64,000 nucleotides of DNA, taken from positions 59,994-123,993 of the forward strand of contig CAJUCZ010000002.1 of NCBI GenBank assembly GCA_910585375.1, written 5' to 3'. Shown piece after piece: positions 41,654-51,097 of the stretch. The notes beneath the pieces are model-generated. The model did not search any database. It was not told the origin of the DNA and worked only from the letters and a program-made list of their open reading frames with translations. Within the stretch, counting starts at the first letter, position 1. Each line of letters begins with the position of its first letter. This stretch comes from an uncultured Alphaproteobacteria bacterium. Its GTDB lineage: Bacteria; Pseudomonadota; Alphaproteobacteria; RF32; CAG-239. The translations under genes and the position numbers were made by a program.

Positions 41654-41734
41654 TAGTAATAAGAAAAAACCTTTAAGGCGACAGGAGTGTACGTGGTGGT
41701 ACATGACTTAGCCTTAAAAATTTTCCATATTAAG
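41654..41734. repeat. Nested palindromic repeat, copy G
   Basis: TAATAAGAAAAAACCTTTAAGGC and GCCTTAAAAATTTTCCATATTA around a GACAGGAGTGTACGTGGTGGTACATGACTTA loop. Confidence 0.8.
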
Positions 41735-41741
41735 CGCCCCT

Positions 41742-41880
41742 TCAGGCCGCTGTAAAAAACGCGATAGACGCGACGGATAATAAGAAAAAGAAAATCCGGC
41801 GACAGGCGCGTACATAAACGTACGTAACTTAGCCGGATTTTCTTTTTCTGTATTAGGCGTCCGTATTGCGCGTTTTTTAC
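41742..41880. repeat. Nested palindromic repeat, copy H, at the leuS 3' end
   Basis: Arms AAAAAACGCG and CGCGTTTTTT enclose GACG/CGTC, ATAATAAG/CTGTATTA and a perfect 16-base-pair stem ending CCGGC/GCCGG. The loop is GACAGGCGCGTACATAAACGTACGTAACTTA. The 109 bases 41772–41880 are identical to 49838–49946. Confidence 0.85.
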
Positions 41881-44354
41881 GCGACAAGGTTGATAATTTT
41901 GTTGGGCACCACTATAACCTTTTTAATCTCTTTGCCCTCAAGCTGACGCTTAACATTCTCAAGAGAAAGGGCTGCTTTTTCAACTTCTTCCTTCGGGGCG
42001 TCCTTCGGCAGATCAATCGTGCCGCGCATTTTGCCGCAGATCTGAACGGCATAAGTCACGGTATTTTCTTCCGCCAGTTTGGCATCACCTTTCGGCCAAG
42101 GTTCTTTAATCGCCAAAGTCGAATGCCCCATACGCGCCCACATTTCCTCAGCCAGATGCGGTGTAAACGGACACATCAAAAGCAAAAGGTTTTCATAAAG
42201 CTCAGGCGCAATCTCATCCAAAGAAGACAAATGGTTGACATAAGTCATCAACGAAGAAACCGCCGTATTAAACTTCATCTGATCGATTCTCTCGGTTACT
42301 TCAAGAATGGTTTTGTGCATCATCTGAATATCTTTAGCCGAAGCCTTGGCATTTTTGGTAACTTTTCTGAACAGATTATAAATCTTGCCGACAAAACGGT
42401 ACACACCGTTCAGACTGTCTTCCGACCACATTGCCACTTGGTCAAACGGCCCGATAAACATTTCATAAAGACGGAAACTGTCTGCACCGTAATTGTTGAC
42501 AATATCATCCGGATTAATTACGTTGCCTCGTGATTTTGACATTTTCTCACCGTTCTCGGCCAAAATCATACCATGCGACGTCCGGCGCTGATAAGGTTCC
42601 TTCATCGGCACATAACCGCAGTCATAAAGAAACTTATGCCAAAAACGCGAATACAGCAGGTGCAGCGTCGTATGTTCCATGCCGCCGTTATACCAGTCAA
42701 CATTCATCCAATAATCCAAAGCCTCTTTGGAAGCAAACGCCTTATCATTATGCGGATCGCAATAACGCAAAAAATACCATGAGGATCCGGCCCAGTTTGG
42801 CATTACGTCCGTTTCTCTGCGGGCATGGGCACCACATTTCGGACAAGTTGTATTAACCCAGTCTGTTGCCTTGGCTAAAGGAGAATCGCCGTTATCATTC
42901 GGCAAATAGTCTGGAACTTCAGGCAAAGTCAGCGGCAACTGGTCTTCCGGCACCGGCTGCCAGCCGCAATGTTCGCAATAAACCATCGGAATCGGCTCTC
43001 CCCAGTAACGCTGGCGGGAGAACACCCAGTCCCGCAGCTTAAAGTTCACCTTAGGCTGCCCAAACCCGCCATTCTCGGCAAATTCAACGGCAGCTTTCAT
43101 GGCGTCTTCTTTGTTCATGCCGTTCATAAAACCGGAGTTGATATGTTCTCCGTCTTCTTCCCAGGCTTTTTCGGATATATCGCCGCCGGCTAAAACCTGA
43201 ATAATCGGCAATTTAAACGCCTTGGCAAAATCATAGTCACGCTGGTCATGCGCCGGCACCGCCATAATTGCGCCGGTTCCGTATCCGGTCAGAACATAAT
43301 CGGAAATAAACACCGGAATCAAAGTGCCGTTAAATGGATTTCTGGCCTTAATGCCTTTAAGCTCGACACCGGTTTTGCTGTCATCCATCGTTCTTTGCAA
43401 CTCAGACTTTTTGGCCGTTGCCTCAACATAAGCCTGAACTTCGGACGGATTTTCAAATCGCTGCATTAATGCCGCGACAAATTCATGTTCCGGCGCCATA
43501 ACCATATAGGTAACGCCAAAAGCCGTATCCGGACGCGTGGTAAAGACTTTGAGCTTTTTGCCGTCCAGCGGAGTCCCCTGCACATCGGTCAAATCAAAAT
43601 CCAGCTCCGCTCCTTCCGAACGGCCAATCCAGTTAACCTGCTGCGCTTTAACCCTGTCAATAAAGTCCAAATCATCCAAGTCATTAATCAAACGGTCGGC
43701 ATATTTTGTAATCGCCACCATCCACTGCTCTTTATCCTTACGCACAACCTGTGCTCCGCAACGCTCGCAACAGCCGTTGACAACCTCTTCGTTGGCCAGA
43801 CCAACTTTGCAGGACGGACACCAGTTGATTGCCATCTTGTTTTTATAAGCCAGACCTTTTTCAAAAAGCTTAATAAACATCCACTGCGTCCATTTGTAAT
43901 ATTCCGGATCACAAGTGTTAAAAGCCCTGTCCCAATCAAAGCTGAACCCGATTGACTTCAGCTGGCGGGTAAAGTTTTCAATATTGGCCTTGGTCGAAAC
44001 GGCAGGATGCACGCCGGTTTTAATGGCATAATTTTCCGCCGGCAGACCGAATGCGTCAAACCCCATCGGATACAAAACATTAAAACCCTGCATTCTTTTT
44101 TTGCGGGCAACCACGTCCAAAGCGGTATAAGAACGCGGATGTCCCACATGCAGGCCGGCACCCGACGGATACGGAAACTCAACCAGAACATAATATTTTT
44201 CTTTGTTCTTATCAATATCAACCTTATAGGCTTTTTCTTCATCCCAAATACTTTGCCATTTTTTCTCAATTGTTTTAAAATTATAGCGGTCTTCCATCGC
44301 CCATTCCTTGGCCCATTCTTCAAAAGAGCCTTTTCCATTATATCTGTCAGTCAT
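41877..44354 (-). CDS. leuS: Leucyl-tRNA synthetase
   Basis: Class Ia synthetase, 825 residues. HIGH-type motif PYPSGAGLHVGHPRSY (56–71), zinc-binding CPSCKVG…CERCGAQV, the editing domain with TTRPDTAFGVTYMV, and KMSKSRGN near residue 585. A start at 44354 has GAGAGAGAAT upstream; the ATG at 44297 (EDRYNFKTIEKKWQ) also has AAGGAA and gives the usual N-terminus, so the first 19 residues are uncertain. DUF3576 gene–leuS–lptE–holA is the alphaproteobacterial order. Confidence 0.95.
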   Translation of the reverse strand: MTDRYNGKGSFEEWAKEWAMEDRYNFKTIEKKWQSIWDEEKAYKVDIDKNKEKYYVLVEFPYPSGAGLHVGHPRSYTALDVVARKKRMQGFNVLYPMGFDAFGLPAENYAIKTGVHPAVSTKANIENFTRQLKSIGFSFDWDRAFNTCDPEYYKWTQWMFIKLFEKGLAYKNKMAINWCPSCKVGLANEEVVNGCCERCGAQVVRKDKEQWMVAITKYADRLINDLDDLDFIDRVKAQQVNWIGRSEGAELDFDLTDVQGTPLDGKKLKVFTTRPDTAFGVTYMVMAPEHEFVAALMQRFENPSEVQAYVEATAKKSELQRTMDDSKTGVELKGIKARNPFNGTLIPVFISDYVLTGYGTGAIMAVPAHDQRDYDFAKAFKLPIIQVLAGGDISEKAWEEDGEHINSGFMNGMNKEDAMKAAVEFAENGGFGQPKVNFKLRDWVFSRQRYWGEPIPMVYCEHCGWQPVPEDQLPLTLPEVPDYLPNDNGDSPLAKATDWVNTTCPKCGAHARRETDVMPNWAGSSWYFLRYCDPHNDKAFASKEALDYWMNVDWYNGGMEHTTLHLLYSRFWHKFLYDCGYVPMKEPYQRRTSHGMILAENGEKMSKSRGNVINPDDIVNNYGADSFRLYEMFIGPFDQVAMWSEDSLNGVYRFVGKIYNLFRKVTKNAKASAKDIQMMHKTILEVTERIDQMKFNTAVSSLMTYVNHLSSLDEIAPELYENLLLLMCPFTPHLAEEMWARMGHSTLAIKEPWPKGDAKLAEENTVTYAVQICGKMRGTIDLPKDAPKEEVEKAALSLENVKRQLEGKEIKKVIVVPNKIINLVA

Positions 44355-44368
44355 ATTCTCTCTCTATA

Positions 44369-44803
44369 CTATTTGTACAAACTTGCTCTGTATAACTCCC
44401 TTGCTTTCAGGAGAATTCTGTCTTCCATTGCACTTTGCAGTCGGCTGCCGGCTTCAACGTCATACCACTTTCCGTTTTTCAACATTCTCTTTTCAACACT
44501 GACTTTAATACCGTTGCTGCGCAATTCCTTCGTCAATACCTGAACCTTGACTCTAAACAGCTCTCGGGGATAGCCTTCCATTCTGAACCAGTCGGTCACA
44601 ATCAGCCCCTTGGACGGATTCTCCGTTTTCAACGGTGTAAAACTCATCCTCTCCAGCGCCGCGCGCCACAAAAACTCATTTACCGGCAGTTTTTCGGCCG
44701 CTTCCGGCTTTTTATTATCAGCCCACGGATTCATCCACGAAAAATATGAGCAGCCGCCGGTCATAACCACAGCCGCCAGCAAAGTCAAAAGTGCTTTTCT
44801 CAT
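44369..44803 (-). CDS. DUF3576 domain lipoprotein
   Basis: A 144-residue lipoprotein with signal ending TGGC (Cys18). The DUF3576 core is visible: VNEFLWRAALERMSFTPLKTENPSKGLIVTDWF and RFKV-like FRVKVQVLTKELRSNGIKVSV. The family is confined mostly to alphaproteobacteria and sits in front of leuS, as here (15 bases). Role unknown; position suggests envelope assembly with LptE. Confidence 0.88.
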   Translation of the reverse strand: MRKALLTLLAAVVMTGGCSYFSWMNPWADNKKPEAAEKLPVNEFLWRAALERMSFTPLKTENPSKGLIVTDWFRMEGYPRELFRVKVQVLTKELRSNGIKVSVEKRMLKNGKWYDVEAGSRLQSAMEDRILLKARELYRASLYK

Positions 44804-44952
44804 TTTGTTACATTCCTTAAAAAAACAAAGTTTTGCTCAGGTTATAATAAATTCTTTCAAAAAACAAGAGTCCAAAATAAAAATTTCACACTTGTAATTA
44901 TGGCGGAATCTCACTAAAATAACGCACAACAATTCACCCGAAGGGAAAAAAT

Positions 44953-46245
44953 ATGAATGACCCCCGCCGTCTGGCCGTTGAAACTTTGCAAAATATTTTG
45001 GAAAACAAACGTTTTTTCAATGAGATAAAAAAAGAAGAAGCCTTTGCCGCCCAAAAAGAACAGGGCTTTTTAAATATGCTGATTCTCACGTCACTGCGCC
45101 GTTTGGTCTTTCTGCAAAAGGTCATTTCCGTTTTTGCCGCCAAAAAACTGCCGGACAAACATGCTTTTGCCCGCTATGCTTTGATTCTTGCCGCCGCCGA
45201 AATTTTATTTTTAGAAACGCCGGATTATGCCGTCCTTAACAGCTACGTCAATCTGGTCAAAAAACAAAACGACAAATATATCGCCGGCTTTGTCAATGCG
45301 GTTTTGCGCAAAATCACCGCCGCTAAAGAAGAACTGTTAAGTACCGGCAACGGTATTTTCTTTCCCGAAAACTTTCGCAGACTTCTGCAAAAGGATTATA
45401 CCGGAAAACAAATTTCCCTCATTGAAACGGCTGCTGTCAATGAAGCCCCGCTTGACTTAACCGTCAAAAACAATCCTGAAATCTGGGCGGAAAAGCTTGA
45501 CGGCATCCTGCTGCCCAACGGCACCGTCCGCTTGGAAAATACCGGAAAAATCGAAAAACTTTCCGGATACAAAGAAGGCTGCTGGTGGGTACAGGATTTT
45601 TCAGCCTCTCTGGCAGCCAAAACTTTAAGCAAGCCGGAAAATAAAAACATTCTTGACCTTTGCGCCGCTCCCGGCGGAAAAACCGCACAATTGCTTGCTG
45701 CCGGCGCACAAGTTGCCTCTCTTGACATTTCGGAAGACCGGCTTAAAACACTGAGCGAGAACATCCGGCGCCTGCAACTCCCGCAGCCTCGGATTATTTG
45801 TACCGATGCATTGTCTTATCTGGAAAATACGACCGATACTTATGATGCCGTTTTGTTGGACGCGCCCTGCTCGGCAACCGGCACCCTGCGCCGCCACCCT
45901 GAAACCGTCCATATTAAAAGCGCTGCGGACATTCAAAAAATGGCCGCATTGCAAAAACAAATTCTGGAAAAAATTTCCAAAGTGATAAGAAACGGCGGAG
46001 AACTAGTTTACTGTACTTGTTCCATTGCCAAAAACGAAGGTGAACGCCAAATAACCTCCTTCCTGCAACAGCATGCCGAATTTCGCATTATTCCGCTTTC
46101 TTCCGAGAACTTTTCGCTTTACCCCGGACAATTGCCCGATGACATGTTTACGCCGCAAGGCTTTGTCCGCACGCTGCCTTATCACCTTTCGGCACAAGGA
46201 GGCGCCGATTCTTTCTTTATTGCCAAACTGCAAAAGGTAAAATAA
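44953..46245 (+). CDS. rsmB: RsmB/NOP family rRNA cytosine methyltransferase
   Basis: A 430-residue enzyme expected to make m5C in 16S rRNA. Residues 1–130 form a NusB-like RNA-binding domain. The catalytic domain shows motif I LCAAPGGKTAQL (about 236–247), motif IV LDAPCSATGTLRRHPE and the nucleophile Cys in CTCSIAKNEGE. GAAGGGAAAAAAT precedes the ATG. The next gene begins three bases after the stop. Confidence 0.9.
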   Translation: MNDPRRLAVETLQNILENKRFFNEIKKEEAFAAQKEQGFLNMLILTSLRRLVFLQKVISVFAAKKLPDKHAFARYALILAAAEILFLETPDYAVLNSYVNLVKKQNDKYIAGFVNAVLRKITAAKEELLSTGNGIFFPENFRRLLQKDYTGKQISLIETAAVNEAPLDLTVKNNPEIWAEKLDGILLPNGTVRLENTGKIEKLSGYKEGCWWVQDFSASLAAKTLSKPENKNILDLCAAPGGKTAQLLAAGAQVASLDISEDRLKTLSENIRRLQLPQPRIICTDALSYLENTTDTYDAVLLDAPCSATGTLRRHPETVHIKSAADIQKMAALQKQILEKISKVIRNGGELVYCTCSIAKNEGERQITSFLQQHAEFRIIPLSSENFSLYPGQLPDDMFTPQGFVRTLPYHLSAQGGADSFFIAKLQKVK

Positions 46246-46248
46246 ATC

Positions 46249-47157
46249 ATGGCCGACACAGAAGAAAAAACATCCGTTGCCAAACCGCCGGTTTACATTC
46301 TGGGAAATACGCCGCTCGGCCAATACCTCGCAGCTAAATTTATCCTTAAAGGCGAAAACGCGGTTATCATTGCATCCCGACAAAACTGCCCGACAGAAAT
46401 AGAAATCAGCTTGCGCGAAGAACACAGTCTGAAAAAACAAAAATTCAGTATTCCTTGCCGGCACTATTCATCGGAAAAAGCCAAAATGTTGATAATAACC
46501 TCTCCGAACAACCGCCTGAAATCAGAACTGATGCTGCTGTCTGCCGCCCATTTTTCTGCCGCGCCGATCATTGTTTTCTCCATGCTTTCAGACTTTCGGA
46601 TTATTGAAAGCCTGCTCAAACACAACACGATAAGAGCCGGCTTTGACGGCTGGCTGCAAACCAAAGACAACCAGATTTTTATATTGGGCGGCGAACCGCA
46701 GGTAACTTTGTCCAAACCGTTTAACACGCTGGAATATTCGCTTAAGGCCTTAAGCTATTTTCACGGCGCCGAAATTTTATGCCAAACCTGTGAGGATAAA
46801 AATCAGGTTTTTTGGCAGGCCTTTGCCGGATATGCCGTTTCTGCACTCGCCTCGGCTCACTACCGGCAAAGCATTTTTAATATCCTTAAAAACAAAGACA
46901 AACAAAACCTTATCAATACCGCCGTTAATGAAATCTGCTCACTGGCCGCCGCAGAAAACATTTCTTTGACATCCGAGGAAATTCTGAAAAAAATTTACAA
47001 TACGCCGATAAACTACACTTACGGAACACAAACTCCGAGTGATTCGACCGGAAGAGAACTTTACAACATTCACGGCATTATCACCAATACCGCCCGCAGG
47101 CATAACATTGCCGTTCCGGCCTTAAAACAACTGCATCCCCAAGATATTTCCGTATAA
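46249..47157 (+). CDS. Degenerate ketopantoate reductase (PanE/ApbA)-like protein
   Basis: A 302-residue two-domain protein. The N-terminal YILGNTPLGQYLAAKFILKG is a Rossmann dinucleotide loop. The C-terminal helical domain resembles ApbA, but the catalytic Lys and Asn of W-x-K-L-x-x-N are replaced (VFWQAFAGYAVSALAS), so normal reductase activity is doubtful. It directly follows rsmB and is likely co-transcribed. A role as an NAD(P)-binding regulator or a changed dehydrogenase is possible; family assignment is moderate. Confidence 0.55.
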   Translation: MADTEEKTSVAKPPVYILGNTPLGQYLAAKFILKGENAVIIASRQNCPTEIEISLREEHSLKKQKFSIPCRHYSSEKAKMLIITSPNNRLKSELMLLSAAHFSAAPIIVFSMLSDFRIIESLLKHNTIRAGFDGWLQTKDNQIFILGGEPQVTLSKPFNTLEYSLKALSYFHGAEILCQTCEDKNQVFWQAFAGYAVSALASAHYRQSIFNILKNKDKQNLINTAVNEICSLAAAENISLTSEEILKKIYNTPINYTYGTQTPSDSTGRELYNIHGIITNTARRHNIAVPALKQLHPQDISV

Positions 47158-47227
47158 AAACACATTGATTGTTGAACAAATAAATTAATGAGTTACAATA
47201 ATTTGAAAAATCAGAAAGACTCAGGCG

Positions 47228-48298
47228 ATGAATTTTGAAAACACTCTTTTGATAATCTGCACGGCCGCAAGCTTTTTCTTGGGCTTTGGCTGTTTTTATA
47301 TTCTGAACCGGATACGGATTGCCCAAAGAAAAATCCCGATTTCGCCGTTTGTTATTATTCTTGGTATTTTTGCCGTATTCGCTCTGGGACTGAGTATCGC
47401 TTTCCGGAATGACAACGACTTCATAAACGAATATGTTTTATGGGAACTTCCGGCATTGTTGGCAGCTTCCGGCGCCATTTTTTATGTTTCTTCCCGTTTC
47501 GGCACCAAATACATTTGCCTGACCATTTTAAGCTGTGCTGCGTTTTTAAGTCTTTTTATGCCGCAGGAAATTTCCGTATTTTCCCAAATCCGACCATTTT
47601 TCACCGTCCCGCTGATAATCTTACTCTGGTTTTTATTCAGTTTTCTATACCGTTTTTTAAATGGCATAGAAACTGTTGCCGGACTGCATGCCATGGCTGT
47701 CTGTATCGGAATTTTCTTTTTGACTCTGGCCGCGGCGCTGCCTTTCCTGCTTGGCGCAATCGCTTTGATATTAGCTGCAGTCATAGCTGCGTTTTTGATT
47801 TTCAACTGGTATCCTGCACGCCTGCAATTATCGGAAGCCGGCTGCACGGCTCTGGGCTTCCTGCTCGGCGGCCTTGTTTTTCGCGCTGTCTCGGAAGGAG
47901 CCGCACCAAGTATTGTCATCTTTAACATGTTCTACATAATAGAAATTTCCTGGGCTCTGCTGCAAACCCTGTTTTTAAGAGACAAATATGCCGATGTCGT
48001 CACCAATACCGCTTATTTTCAGGCCAACGTTTCCGGGCTTTCTCCGGAAAATATCACCAACAATATTTTACGGCTGGAAATCGTCATGATCGTTTTAGGC
48101 TATTTTGAGGTTTATTCAGCAAACATCTACTCCATTCCGGTCTTAAGCGCAATCATCACCGCCTGGTATTTAAGCAAGGTAAAAAACTGGCAGGACGCCA
48201 ATCAGAGCTTTCGTGATATGAACAGAAACGTAATTAACGAAATCAAAAATAATTTTGAAGAAATCAAAGATACCATAAACAAGGATAAAGAAAACTGA
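47228..48298 (+). CDS. Multispan membrane protein (about nine helices), unknown
   Basis: A 356-residue protein with about nine hydrophobic segments spread over residues 7–310 and a soluble amphipathic tail (NQSFRDMNRNVINEIKNNFEEIKD). Function unknown. The stop overlaps the next gene start by one base (tgATG), so it is translated together with the TPR protein, suggesting a membrane complex. Start ATG with GGCG four bases before; modest site. Confidence 0.65.
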   Translation: MNFENTLLIICTAASFFLGFGCFYILNRIRIAQRKIPISPFVIILGIFAVFALGLSIAFRNDNDFINEYVLWELPALLAASGAIFYVSSRFGTKYICLTILSCAAFLSLFMPQEISVFSQIRPFFTVPLIILLWFLFSFLYRFLNGIETVAGLHAMAVCIGIFFLTLAAALPFLLGAIALILAAVIAAFLIFNWYPARLQLSEAGCTALGFLLGGLVFRAVSEGAAPSIVIFNMFYIIEISWALLQTLFLRDKYADVVTNTAYFQANVSGLSPENITNNILRLEIVMIVLGYFEVYSANIYSIPVLSAIITAWYLSKVKNWQDANQSFRDMNRNVINEIKNNFEEIKDTINKDKEN

Positions 48299-49662
48299 TG
48301 CGGCTGACAGAGTTTGTTCATAAAATTTTCCATTCTCATCCGGATCATATAAATCCGGCCGCAAATGCCATGGACTTAATAAAGTTTAAGATCGTTGTCG
48401 TTGAATTTTCGGAAAACATCGAAAGCAACAGCGGAGAAGTAATTGCCCGCCTGCTCAGCAGCAAAGACGGCTTGGAAGTATCTTATTTTGATGAACCGTT
48501 TTCCAAAACTTTTTTAAATCTGGAAAGTCGGACACTTTTTGACCTCATTGACCGCGGCCAAACCATTTTGGATAAAACGCAGGCAGACGTTTTGATTTGG
48601 GGCTACCGCGAAGGTTGCAAAATCAGACTTAATTTCCAAACCGAAAAACAGTACGAAAACGAAGACTGCGCTTTTGTTTCATTGCTTGACAGCTTATATA
48701 TTCCGGCAGAACTTCTTTCTTCCGGACAACCTATTCCGCCGGCTGTAGGCAACCTGATTTACGGCGCGGTCGTGAGTTCGCTGAATACTTTTTCCCGCGA
48801 AAAAAAAATTCAAAAAAGATACCTGCTCAAAAGAATAATAAGCTTTTTGACCAAAGACGATTCGGCCAAAAACCTTTCTATTGAATACATGCCTTACATC
48901 ATGAACTTTCTGGGCATTATCTACCTGAGTTATTGTTTTGACCGCGGACAGGGCAAAGATTTTAAAATTGTCAAAAACCTGTTCGACACAGCCTTAAAAC
49001 ATCAGGATCTGATAACCGCACCAATCCACTTGGGATGTATATACAACCACCTCGGACAATTGTACGATTGTTCCACAAAATACATCCCCAAACAGTCCGC
49101 CCGTCACTTCAAAGAAGCAATCAATTACTACCGGCAGGCACAGCGCTATCTGAGTAAATATAACTATCCTTACGACTATGGGTATATTTCATACAAACTG
49201 TCACACTTGTTTTTAAGCTACTGGCTGTACAAAGAAGACATTCAGGCATTGCGCGATGCCGTCTTTCAGCTGCGGGAGACCGAAAAAATTTATACCCTGT
49301 CTTTATTTCCGGAATTTTGGGCACAGATTCAAAGTGAGTTAGGCTATATGCTGGGACTTCTTGGCAACTTTACCAAAAGCGAAGAAATTTCAGAGCTGGC
49401 AATCTCCAGCTATAAAAACCAGCAAAAAGTCATTACCGAACGCCGCAAACCGCTTGAGTGGGCCAAAAGTCAGGAACATATCGGCGAAATTTATTACCGG
49501 TTGGGAAAAAATGCCGGTGATAAAGCCCTGCTGGAAGAAGCATTGGAATATTTCCATGACGCCCTGTATGTTTTTGGAAACGCCGATAACATCGAAGAAA
49601 CCCGCAAAATCACGGCCGACATCGCCAAAACCAGCCAAAGCCTGAATCTGCTGGAAGAATAA
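48298..49662 (+). CDS. TPR-repeat protein partnered with the membrane protein
   Basis: A 454-residue soluble protein. The first ~150 residues look like an alpha/beta domain (KIVVVEFSENIESNSGEVIARLL, ADVLIWGYREG), resembling the nucleotide/sensor-like domains seen before TPR arrays. The rest is helical with TPR-like units, such as APIHLGCIYNHLGQLYD, FWAQIQSELGYMLGLLG and EWAKSQEHIGEIYYRLGK. Coupled to the upstream membrane protein gene. No named family; probably a scaffold. A terminator hairpin in the following repeat ends the transcript. Confidence 0.7.
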   Translation: MRLTEFVHKIFHSHPDHINPAANAMDLIKFKIVVVEFSENIESNSGEVIARLLSSKDGLEVSYFDEPFSKTFLNLESRTLFDLIDRGQTILDKTQADVLIWGYREGCKIRLNFQTEKQYENEDCAFVSLLDSLYIPAELLSSGQPIPPAVGNLIYGAVVSSLNTFSREKKIQKRYLLKRIISFLTKDDSAKNLSIEYMPYIMNFLGIIYLSYCFDRGQGKDFKIVKNLFDTALKHQDLITAPIHLGCIYNHLGQLYDCSTKYIPKQSARHFKEAINYYRQAQRYLSKYNYPYDYGYISYKLSHLFLSYWLYKEDIQALRDAVFQLRETEKIYTLSLFPEFWAQIQSELGYMLGLLGNFTKSEEISELAISSYKNQQKVITERRKPLEWAKSQEHIGEIYYRLGKNAGDKALLEEALEYFHDALYVFGNADNIEETRKITADIAKTSQSLNLLEE

Positions 49663-49698
49663 ACGCTTTTTCACCAAAAATACCTGAAAACATCCCCT

Positions 49699-49946
49699 TT
49701 TCAGGCCGCTGTAAAAAACGCGATAGAAGCGCTAAGCAAAAACAACCGTTACTCCGGTTGTTTTTGTCTGCAAGCTCTTTGGAACATCTTGGCAAGCAAG
49801 GAAAGCGTTAGCAACCGCAGCGAGCCTGGATGCCTAAGACGGATAATAAGAAAAAGAAAATCCGGCGACAGGCGCGTACATAAACGTACGTAACTTAGCC
49901 GGATTTTCTTTTTCTGTATTAGGCGTCCGTATTGCGCGTTTTTTAC
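49699..49946. repeat. Full composite repeat: long module plus palindromic copy I
   Basis: The most complete unit. It opens TTCAGGCCGCTG and AAAAAACGCG, then a strong hairpin CAAAAACAACCG/CGGTTGTTTTTG (49737–49766, likely terminator of the TPR gene), the spacer module, GACG with ATAATAAG, a perfect 16-base-pair stem around the GTAC loop, CTGTATTA, CGTC and CGCGTTTTTT. The right end includes the lptG stop codon. No coding capacity in 49663–49942 that I can support. Confidence 0.88.
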
Positions 49947-51049
49947 CCGTCTTCGAGATGGAGGAGAACCGACACACTAATCATCATCACAATTAACGCC
50001 GGCGTCCAAACCGCCAAAAAACCGGGAATAACATTGTTAACACCGAAAGCATAAATAACCTGCGACATAAAATAAACAATAAAACCGGTGGAAAGACCGC
50101 CGACAATCAAATACATAACCCCGCCCCGCCGATTGTTCGGACGCAAGGCAAAAACAGCGGCAACCAAAACCATTGAACACAGCAAAAAGGGCGAAGCCAA
50201 CAGGGAAAGATAGCGCAACCAGTGCTTTTGCGCCGAAAAGCCTGACATTTCATAAAAACGAATGGTATCCGGCAAATCCCAAAAGGAAATAGATTCCGGC
50301 TCCACAAAATTTTCTTTAATCCGTTCAATCGTTAACGTTGTCTTATACATAACCTTGTCGAGAGAAAGCGTCGGCTTTCCGGGTTCGTAAACCTTAACGT
50401 TAATCAACTCAAATTCATCGCCTTTCAGATTGGCGGCATAAGCCTCTACCCGCCGTAGGTTCTGCGACTCCCTGTTCATTTCCAAAATCGTCACACCGCG
50501 TAAAAAAAGACTGTTTTGCTCCTGACGCACGGACTTTGCCTGCAAATAAAGAAATTTATCGGCAGAAATAGCCTCACGCAGCCACAATCCTTTTTCAGAA
50601 AACAAAACCGCTTTCGGATTACGGGTTTTAAAACGATAATCCAGCGTTTCATACAACTCGTTCATTCGCGCGGAAATCGGATTCACAACCGTCACATTTA
50701 CCACGCCGATTAAAAAAGTCGCAAGCAAAACCGGCGCCAAAAACCCCCAGATTGAAACACCTGCACTGCGGATAATTACAAACTCGTTGCTTTTGCTGAG
50801 CTTCCAAAAAGTAATCATCGCCGCAATCATCATCACAAACGGAAAAACCATCTCAACCGTTTTGGGCAGTTTGGTAAAAGCCATCTGCATAATAAAACTG
50901 AAAGAAGCATCATCACGGCCGGAAGCGCGGCGCAGCAGTTCAACCACTTCAAACAGCATAACAATCCCCATAACCATCAACAAGACAGCCAAAAAATTGT
51001 AAATAATCTGTTTGGTCAAATACTTTCCAAGAATAGACTGCGGGTTCAT
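49943..51049 (-). CDS. lptG: LPS export ABC transporter permease LptG
   Basis: A 368-residue YjgP/YjgQ-type permease of the LptB2FG complex, which lifts LPS out of the inner membrane. Three N-terminal helices with KLPKTVEMVFPFVMMIAAMITFWKLSKSNEFVIIRSAGVS, a periplasmic jellyroll, and three C-terminal helices (GGVMYLIVGGLSTGFIVYFMSQVI). Normally adjacent to lptF; here lptF is 5.3 kb away on the other strand and lptG follows tyrC. Confidence 0.93.
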   Translation of the reverse strand: MNPQSILGKYLTKQIIYNFLAVLLMVMGIVMLFEVVELLRRASGRDDASFSFIMQMAFTKLPKTVEMVFPFVMMIAAMITFWKLSKSNEFVIIRSAGVSIWGFLAPVLLATFLIGVVNVTVVNPISARMNELYETLDYRFKTRNPKAVLFSEKGLWLREAISADKFLYLQAKSVRQEQNSLFLRGVTILEMNRESQNLRRVEAYAANLKGDEFELINVKVYEPGKPTLSLDKVMYKTTLTIERIKENFVEPESISFWDLPDTIRFYEMSGFSAQKHWLRYLSLLASPFLLCSMVLVAAVFALRPNNRRGGVMYLIVGGLSTGFIVYFMSQVIYAFGVNNVIPGFLAVWTPALIVMMISVSVLLHLEDG

Positions 51050-51097
51050 GTTTATCCAATCATTAGTTCATTTCTGTTCAGAATATAAAATAATCTC

